Positions 54,575 through 58,902 of a stretch of DNA of 58,902 nucleotides are shown here, piece by piece. Source of the DNA: a virus; IMG/VR virus record IMGVR_UViG_3300005096_000055, positions 1 through 58,902 of that record. One strand, given 5' to 3'. The notes under the pieces were generated by a model. That model was not told the DNA's origin. It saw only the letters and a list, made by a program, of their open reading frames with translations, and did no database searches. A program made the position numbers and the translations under genes. Positions within the stretch are counted from its first letter, which is position 1. Each line of letters starts with the position of its first letter.

Positions 54575-54852
54575 CTCGTACCCCTCTCATCGGTCATTAT
54601 GAGGGCGCATGACTCTGTTGGACTCGAGCAGCCTACGCCCTCTTTGGGGTTCTCTCTGCGACTGAGATAGGACAGCCGCTCCAACAAACCGTAGGTGGGG
54701 GCGGATTCGAACCACTTTCCTAATCAACCGCATCCAACGGCCACCTGCCTGCACTTACCAGCTCTCACTGGCTCTCGTTCAGCCCACTAACAGTACTCGT
54801 ACCCGTGTAACCGAACCTCGAGGCTGTGCAATAACCCCGTGTCTCTCGAGAC
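54575..54852. other. Gene-free gap with a tRNA 3'-end-like segment
   Basis: 278 bases. On the minus strand around 54690-54745 lies GTGG-TTCGAAT-CCGCC followed by CCCACCTA, which looks like a T arm and 3' acceptor; AGGTGG upstream pairs with it, but only about 23 bases lie between, too few for D and anticodon arms. A truncated tRNA, an attP-like tRNA remnant, or chance. The rest shows nothing clear. Confidence 0.35.
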
Positions 54853-55530
54853 CTACGAGTCAAAGATCCCATCCTCGTCAAGCACCTCATCGTAGAGGTC
54901 ACTGAAGTCCTCTACCTCAGGGAACTTGTCGAGAGCAGCCTCAACGAACTCGTCGTGATCATCGTGCTTGCCGGCCAGCTTGACAAGCGCCTTTCTCAGG
55001 TCCTTCTCGCTGGCCTTACTTGCTTTTCCCTTGGATTTGTCCTTGTCCTTGGACTTCTTCTTCTTCTTCTTGCCAGCCTCACCGATGAACTTTGTCGGCA
55101 GGAGAAGGAACTTCTCTTCACCATCGAAGCCCTTGTACGACTTGCGCTCGAAGTCGAAGATGAGATCGCGGTAGATGGAGGCATCTGCAGGTCCTTCGCC
55201 GGACTCTTCTGCCCTTGCCATCACCAGGTCAGCAGCATCTGTCTCGAGAACTGCACGGAAGAACCGAGCGTAGTTCGTGCTGCCGTTGAACTGGTCACGA
55301 CCCTCAACGATGATGTTGTCATCCGTCTCCCAGCCCTTGCCGATGGAGTACAGGATGCTTCCCTGCCAGTGCTCGTGATCGCAGTCGCCTTCAAGGATGA
55401 AGACGAGAACTTCGCCTTCACCATACGAAGCGTCGTAGTTGAACGACTGGTCCGTGATGGCGACTCTTACCGGCCCGTCTGAACCTGGCAGTGCGCCACC
55501 TTCTGTGGTTTCCCACTTGTTCTTACTCAA
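54853..55530 (-). CDS. Conserved phage protein with Lys-rich linker, possibly DNA-binding
   Basis: 225 residues from a TTG with AAGGGAGTC. N-terminal beta domain (GEVLVFILEGDCDHEHWQGS, ILYSIGKGWETDD), then RFFRAVLETDAADLV and a Lys/Asp-rich linker after KFLLLPTKFIGEAG before an acidic helical end. This layout occurs near recombination genes in actinophages; it could be an SSB-like or DNA-binding protein, but I cannot assign it firmly. Confidence 0.7.
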   Translation of the reverse strand: MSKNKWETTEGGALPGSDGPVRVAITDQSFNYDASYGEGEVLVFILEGDCDHEHWQGSILYSIGKGWETDDNIIVEGRDQFNGSTNYARFFRAVLETDAADLVMARAEESGEGPADASIYRDLIFDFERKSYKGFDGEEKFLLLPTKFIGEAGKKKKKKSKDKDKSKGKASKASEKDLRKALVKLAGKHDDHDEFVEAALDKFPEVEDFSDLYDEVLDEDGIFDS

Positions 55531-55600
55531 GGTTGACTCCCTTGGTAGGGAGCAGGAATAGAGCCACCCCTTCGGCGGTTACCCTCTGCTCGTCGGTCGT

Positions 55601-55629
55601 GTCTCACTACAGTACTACTCCAGCGAGAC
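55601..55629. promoter_or_regulatory. 29-bp quasi-palindrome over a possible minus-strand promoter
   Basis: GTCTC...GAGAC with 21 of 29 positions symmetric. A TAGACA box (-35 like) and TACTGT (-10 like) on the minus strand flank or overlap it, about 60-90 bases upstream of the gene starting at 55530. Candidate operator. Confidence 0.4.
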
Positions 55630-55660
55630 TTGTCTACCCCCTCTTTGAGGGGAAGTTCGG

Positions 55661-55888
55661 TCACGTTTCCGTGCCCATGATCTTGTCGTCCTTGCCCTTG
55701 CGTTTGCTCACCTCGAGCCTGGGCGAAAGGACCTTCTTCTTACCAATAGTGACCCTCACTACGTTCACTTCTTCCTGGGTGAACGAGCCCTTGTCGCCAC
55801 CGATCTCGGTGCAGTAGAGCCATGCTCCGCGCAGGGGGTGTACCCATGGGGACTTTCCACATCGATCGCATACGCCGAGCTCACTCAC
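55661..55888 (-). CDS. Small zinc-binding-like protein
   Basis: 75 residues. CDRC plus C29 (WLYCTEIGGDKG) and a basic C-terminus (EVSKRKGKDDKI). The GTG start overlaps the upstream stop by 8 bases. Function unknown. Confidence 0.65.
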   Translation of the reverse strand: MSELGVCDRCGKSPWVHPLRGAWLYCTEIGGDKGSFTQEEVNVVRVTIGKKKVLSPRLEVSKRKGKDDKIMGTET

Positions 55889-56198
55889 TGTGACCACACC
55901 CCTTCTTCTTGTGTTGACACACCCTCTTCCTATACTCGCGTAGCACGGCTTCATTCAGTTGCTCCATTAGCTCGCTTGAGCTGCTGTGAGGATCCACGAG
56001 GAATCCTTTCGGCACATTGGCCTCATGGCGCATCCGCTCTATGACCTCATCGATGGCTGCTCGGACATCCTTTACAGCCTGCTTCCTTCTCTTCCGCCGC
56101 TCCTGCTCGAGCACCCAATCATCAAGTGCCTTAGTAATCAACGCCGGAATCCCCTTGTAGATCGCAACGATGTCCCTCGCTATAACCCTCAACCTCAT
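55881..56198 (-). CDS. Basic helical phage protein
   Basis: 105 residues. Long basic helices (WVLEQERRKRRKQAVKDVRA, IDEVIERMRHEAN) and a C-terminal Cys/His/Lys cluster (RVCQHKKKGCGH). ATGA-coupled to the helicase gene. May be a nucleic-acid-binding helper. Confidence 0.7.
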   Translation of the reverse strand: MRLRVIARDIVAIYKGIPALITKALDDWVLEQERRKRRKQAVKDVRAAIDEVIERMRHEANVPKGFLVDPHSSSSELMEQLNEAVLREYRKRVCQHKKKGCGHSE

Positions 56199-58276
56199 CT
56201 CAATCCCCTGTCTCTCGGTGCTCCGGACTTCACTAACGCCTCACTCCACCACTTCGGCAGCATCTTGCGGTTCTTGTTCATGATGTTCTTGACGAACTGC
56301 TTGTCCAAGATGTAGGTCTCTGACGAATCGTCCCTTGACCTCATCGCTCTACCCGTCATCTGCACGACGCTTCTGATCGTCAGCATCGAGTACCAGCCTT
56401 GGCCACCCTTGCTATACAGCCTCCCGTTCACCTGCTTATCCTTGAGGTTCGGGTACGGGATCTTGGCAACCACCACCACACGGCAGAGATCACCCTTCAA
56501 GTCAACGCCTCTATCGAAGCTCGGCGCCAACATCACACCATCGGTAGATCGATCCAGCCACCTTCTCAGTGCTGGTTCCCTCTCCCTTGAGTTTGAGTAC
56601 GTGTGGACACGATGCTTCTGACTCCCCACCATGTTGTCCTCAAGGTACCGTGCAAGTGCATATGAGACAGTATGTACCAACACCCGCTCACCCTGGTGAT
56701 ACTCAGCAATCTTGCCAACAGTCTTTGCCATTGCCGGCCACGCCACATCCTTCTCTTTCCAGGTCATGTTGGCAACAGGCATGACGTAGATAGGCCTTGA
56801 CTCAACAGGGAAGCCACTCTCCATTGTCACAACGCCCCACTCATCATCATCAAGGCCGAGGTCCTCAGCCATCTGTTGGGCTGAGATGATGGTGGCCGAC
56901 ATGAGCAACCACTTCTTGGCATGGCTCCACAAGATGTCTTGGGCATAGTCGGCCACTGTGATGGGCTTGAACGTGGCATCGCCCTTCTCGTAGTCCATGT
57001 AGACCCAGCCCTCGAGGCCATGTTCTTCGTCGCTCCATGCTCTAGCCTCATAGTCCCAGCCACCGAGCGCTTTCAGCCTCGAGACCAACTGCTGGAGCTT
57101 TGAGCGCTCATCCTCGAGCTTCTTGTCTCGTGAGTACCCAGGTGTGTCCTTGATCTCTTCGATACGACCCACGAGCTTTGGGTGAGCCTCATTGCGGATC
57201 CACTCAACCCACGAGCTCATCACGGTCTTCTTCTCGGGAGGATTGATGCCGTACCTGACCATGTTGCGTTTCGAGATCGATACGGTGACAAATCCGAGGA
57301 GCTGCTGCTCGAGCACATCAGCCTCATCGATGATGATGAGGGGCTCGTCAGTGAACTTGTTCTGGTAGTTGGCCATGGTCAAGAGGTAAGCGATGTTGGC
57401 CACTGCAAGCTTCGACTTCAGTGCCGTTGCCTTAGCTGACTCGTATGGACACAGGCCAATCTCGTCGCACAGCTCGCACTCAGTCTTGTTGCCACCTGTG
57501 CGCGTACACTGGCTGGCATTGATCGTTGGGAATCTGGTTGGGTGGTTCAGTGTGGGGTAGTTTGCTCGCCCCTTGATGACATCGGCGTAATCGAAGTCCT
57601 CAAGGAACTGGTCTTGGAGTGTCAGGGTCGAGCATGTGTAGATGACCCTACCTGGGGACTCTTTTCTCCTGATGAGCTCACCGATGAGTGTCTTGCCTGC
57701 TCCAGTCGGTGCATCGAGGAACACGATCTTCTTTCCCTCGGCGTACATCTCGAGCACTTGCTCGAGTGCATCCACCTGCCCTTGCCTCAAGTACTCCACC
57801 CATTTCGGCAGTGGTCGGTACTCCCTGTCTGAGTTGAACTCTCGATCTAATGCCTCTCGTGCTTCCTCGATGGAAGCACCGGAACCCTCGACAAAGGGGA
57901 GCATCTCGCGTAAGGGGTAGGTAACGCTAGATGGTGAAGCTTCGTCGAGGGCCCCAGTGTTCTGTTGCGGTTCTTCTTGGATGTCCACATCGATGTCGAC
58001 CTTGCCTTTGCGTGCAAGTGTGATGTAGACGATGTGTGAGCAGATCTTGCGGTACTCGCCACCTTGATGGCCCTGGCAAGAGCAGCGGTATTTGCGCTCA
58101 CCTTCAGGCAGCACGATGAAGTACTGATCGTACTGGTCACCGAGCTTTGGGTTCCCCTCAACGATCCACTTGCCCTGGCCAACCTGGATTCCGTGCCTCT
58201 TCTTGGCGCGGTTCACGAGCGTCGGCCTGAACGAGTCCTCTATCTTGTGGCTTCTTGTGGTGTCCCACGATGCCAT
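56195..58276 (-). CDS. DinG/XPD-type helicase with N-terminal SWIM zinc finger
   Basis: 693 residues after AAAGGGG. SWIM finger C65-x-C67...C79-x-H81; Walker A DAPTGAGKT (188-196); iron-sulfur cysteines 257, 267, 270 and 276; DEAD box IIIDEADVL (317-320 for DEAD); late motif QMTGRAMRSRDD. DinG/XPD enzymes are 5'-3' iron-sulfur helicases. The SWIM finger, a DNA or protein binding module, is an uncommon addition. As the only clear helicase, it is the best candidate for replication-fork unwinding. Confidence 0.92.
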   Translation of the reverse strand: MASWDTTRSHKIEDSFRPTLVNRAKKRHGIQVGQGKWIVEGNPKLGDQYDQYFIVLPEGERKYRCSCQGHQGGEYRKICSHIVYITLARKGKVDIDVDIQEEPQQNTGALDEASPSSVTYPLREMLPFVEGSGASIEEAREALDREFNSDREYRPLPKWVEYLRQGQVDALEQVLEMYAEGKKIVFLDAPTGAGKTLIGELIRRKESPGRVIYTCSTLTLQDQFLEDFDYADVIKGRANYPTLNHPTRFPTINASQCTRTGGNKTECELCDEIGLCPYESAKATALKSKLAVANIAYLLTMANYQNKFTDEPLIIIDEADVLEQQLLGFVTVSISKRNMVRYGINPPEKKTVMSSWVEWIRNEAHPKLVGRIEEIKDTPGYSRDKKLEDERSKLQQLVSRLKALGGWDYEARAWSDEEHGLEGWVYMDYEKGDATFKPITVADYAQDILWSHAKKWLLMSATIISAQQMAEDLGLDDDEWGVVTMESGFPVESRPIYVMPVANMTWKEKDVAWPAMAKTVGKIAEYHQGERVLVHTVSYALARYLEDNMVGSQKHRVHTYSNSREREPALRRWLDRSTDGVMLAPSFDRGVDLKGDLCRVVVVAKIPYPNLKDKQVNGRLYSKGGQGWYSMLTIRSVVQMTGRAMRSRDDSSETYILDKQFVKNIMNKNRKMLPKWWSEALVKSGAPRDRGLR

Positions 58277-58301
58277 TCGTACCCCTTTGCGATGTCAGTC
58301 A

Positions 58302-58466
58302 TCATATCTTGTGCTTCCCGCCGCCAAGCGTCAACCCCCTGTTTGCGAGGATCACCAGTGCAACGGATCGACGGAAATCCTTGTCCTCGAGGATGTTGAT
58401 CCCCTTCTTGCGAGCGATGCGAATAGCGGCATCGATCACCTGCTTATCGCTGTACCTACCCACCAC
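58302..58466 (-). CDS. 54-residue basic phage protein
   Basis: From tandem GTG codons just after the end of the junction-spanning gene. MVGRYSDKQVIDAAIRIARK, KGINILEDKDFRRSVALVIL and a Gly/Lys tail. Helical and basic, perhaps nucleic-acid binding. Fills the gap before the helicase gene neatly. Confidence 0.65.
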   Translation of the reverse strand: MVGRYSDKQVIDAAIRIARKKGINILEDKDFRRSVALVILANRGLTLGGGKHKI

Positions 58467-58471
58467 CGTAC

Positions 58472-58902
58472 CTATCGGCCGACAGTCTTGAGTCTCGAGT
58501 TCAGGTCAGAGACATAGCCGGCCCTGAACTCCTCGGGTATTGCGGACTCAGCTTTGTCAAGGAGGTCGTTGAGGTAGAGCCGTAGCTTCTTGTCCTGTCT
58601 CGTGCCAGTGAGGTGTGCGATGTGCTCCTCGATCGCTGACATCATGTCGACGTACTCCTCGCGCTGTTGCCTTGCACGCAGCGCTTCGTTGTGGATCGTC
58701 CACATCGTGATCTTACGCTCGAGGTCTGGGTCATCAACAAGAGCTTGGATGTCGTGGAGGCGATGGATAACGGCATCTCGGATGAAGTCTTGAGCGGTCT
58801 TGTAGTCAGGGATCTTGCCTGACTGTACGGCTGATGCGAGCTCGCCTGCCACATTCACCGGGAATTTGCAGGTGATCTTGGCGGAGTGGCCCTTCTTGTC
58901 TG
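58472..58902 (-). CDS. C-terminal part of the junction-spanning phage protein
   Basis: Continues the protein that begins at 179. Helical and charged (ARQQREEYVDMMSAIEEHIA, LYLNDLLDKAESAIPEEFRA). The final 91 bases of the window (58812-58902) duplicate 1-91, so the reading frame runs off the end only because of the assembly overlap. Full length after joining: 172 residues. Function unknown. Confidence 0.8.
   Translation of the reverse strand, partial: DKKGHSAKITCKFPVNVAGELASAVQSGKIPDYKTAQDFIRDAVIHRLHDIQALVDDPDLERKITMWTIHNEALRARQQREEYVDMMSAIEEHIAHLTGTRQDKKLRLYLNDLLDKAESAIPEEFRAGYVSDLNSRLKTVGR
58812..58902. repeat. Right copy of the 91-bp terminal direct repeat
   Basis: Identical to 1-91; see the left copy. 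Marks circular closure of the genome. Confidence 0.95.

Noticed and set aside
54690-54790. Complete tRNA on the minus strand
   Set aside because: T arm and acceptor are plausible but no D and anticodon arms fit the available bases; several alignments (Leu, Ser, Ile loops) failed.

Overview
The window is almost certainly the complete genome of a tailed, siphovirus-type phage, closed into a circle of 58,811 bp. Its first 91 bases (1-91) are repeated exactly at the end (58812-58902), which is what an assembler leaves when it closes a circular or circularly permuted molecule, and one reading frame runs cleanly across the junction. The host is probably an actinobacterium. Many small proteins, the Sak4-like/PD-(D/E)XK/ERCC4/DinG recombination set, the SSB and the terminase intein are of types common in actinophages. 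No lysin B (mycolate esterase) is visible, so a mycolate-bearing host is less likely. Base composition by eye is slightly above 50% G+C. I see no integrase, DNA polymerase, primase or RNA polymerase, so replication presumably leans on the host; lifestyle is undetermined.

Layout. (1) 180-11330: an early accessory arm, nearly all minus strand, with about 25 tiny genes. Most genes or gene pairs follow a recurring untranslated cassette: a GC-rich hairpin, a second short hairpin whose bases differ from copy to copy but still pair, an almost invariant GAAAGGGGTAAG Shine-Dalgarno leader, then ATG. It resembles, but is not the same as, the SAS/ESAS elements of cluster K mycobacteriophages. (2) 11331-12686: a 1.35 kb gene-free region packed with CGATA/TATCG and CTAG words and ending in a 121-bp nested inverted repeat; a candidate origin or protein-loading site. 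(3) 12687-14193: two plus-strand genes around a cluster of about five tRNAs and three structured, partly tRNA-like RNA segments. (4) 14140-22011: a minus-strand run of about 25 very small genes chained by ATGA/GTGA overlaps, with a HEXXH protein, a MazG-like protein and an RtcB RNA ligase. The rtcB gene carries a 474-bp antisense insertion holding an HNH endonuclease gene, and its reading frame stays open through the insertion.

(5) 22125-48441: the plus-strand late operon: small terminase, large terminase with a class 3 intein in its P-loop, portal, scaffold, decoration protein, capsid, host-contact proteins (one with twelve 20-residue repeats), connectors, a JAMM peptidase, tail tube, the G/GT chaperones with a -1 frameshift site, tape measure, baseplate proteins, a beta-helix tailspike divided over two genes, a phosphoesterase, amidase endolysin and holin. 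(6) 48530-58902 and on to 1-179: the minus-strand DNA and RNA metabolism block: endonuclease VII-like HNH, ERCC4 nuclease, Sak4-like ATPase, PD-(D/E)XK exonuclease, Rnl2-like RNA ligase, zinc-ribbon proteins and a SWIM-DinG/XPD-type helicase.

Working together, the helicase, Sak4-like ATPase, exonuclease, SSB and structure-specific nucleases look like a recombination-dependent replication module. The tRNAs, RtcB and Rnl2-like ligase suggest defence against host RNA cleavage. The late operon builds and releases the virion.
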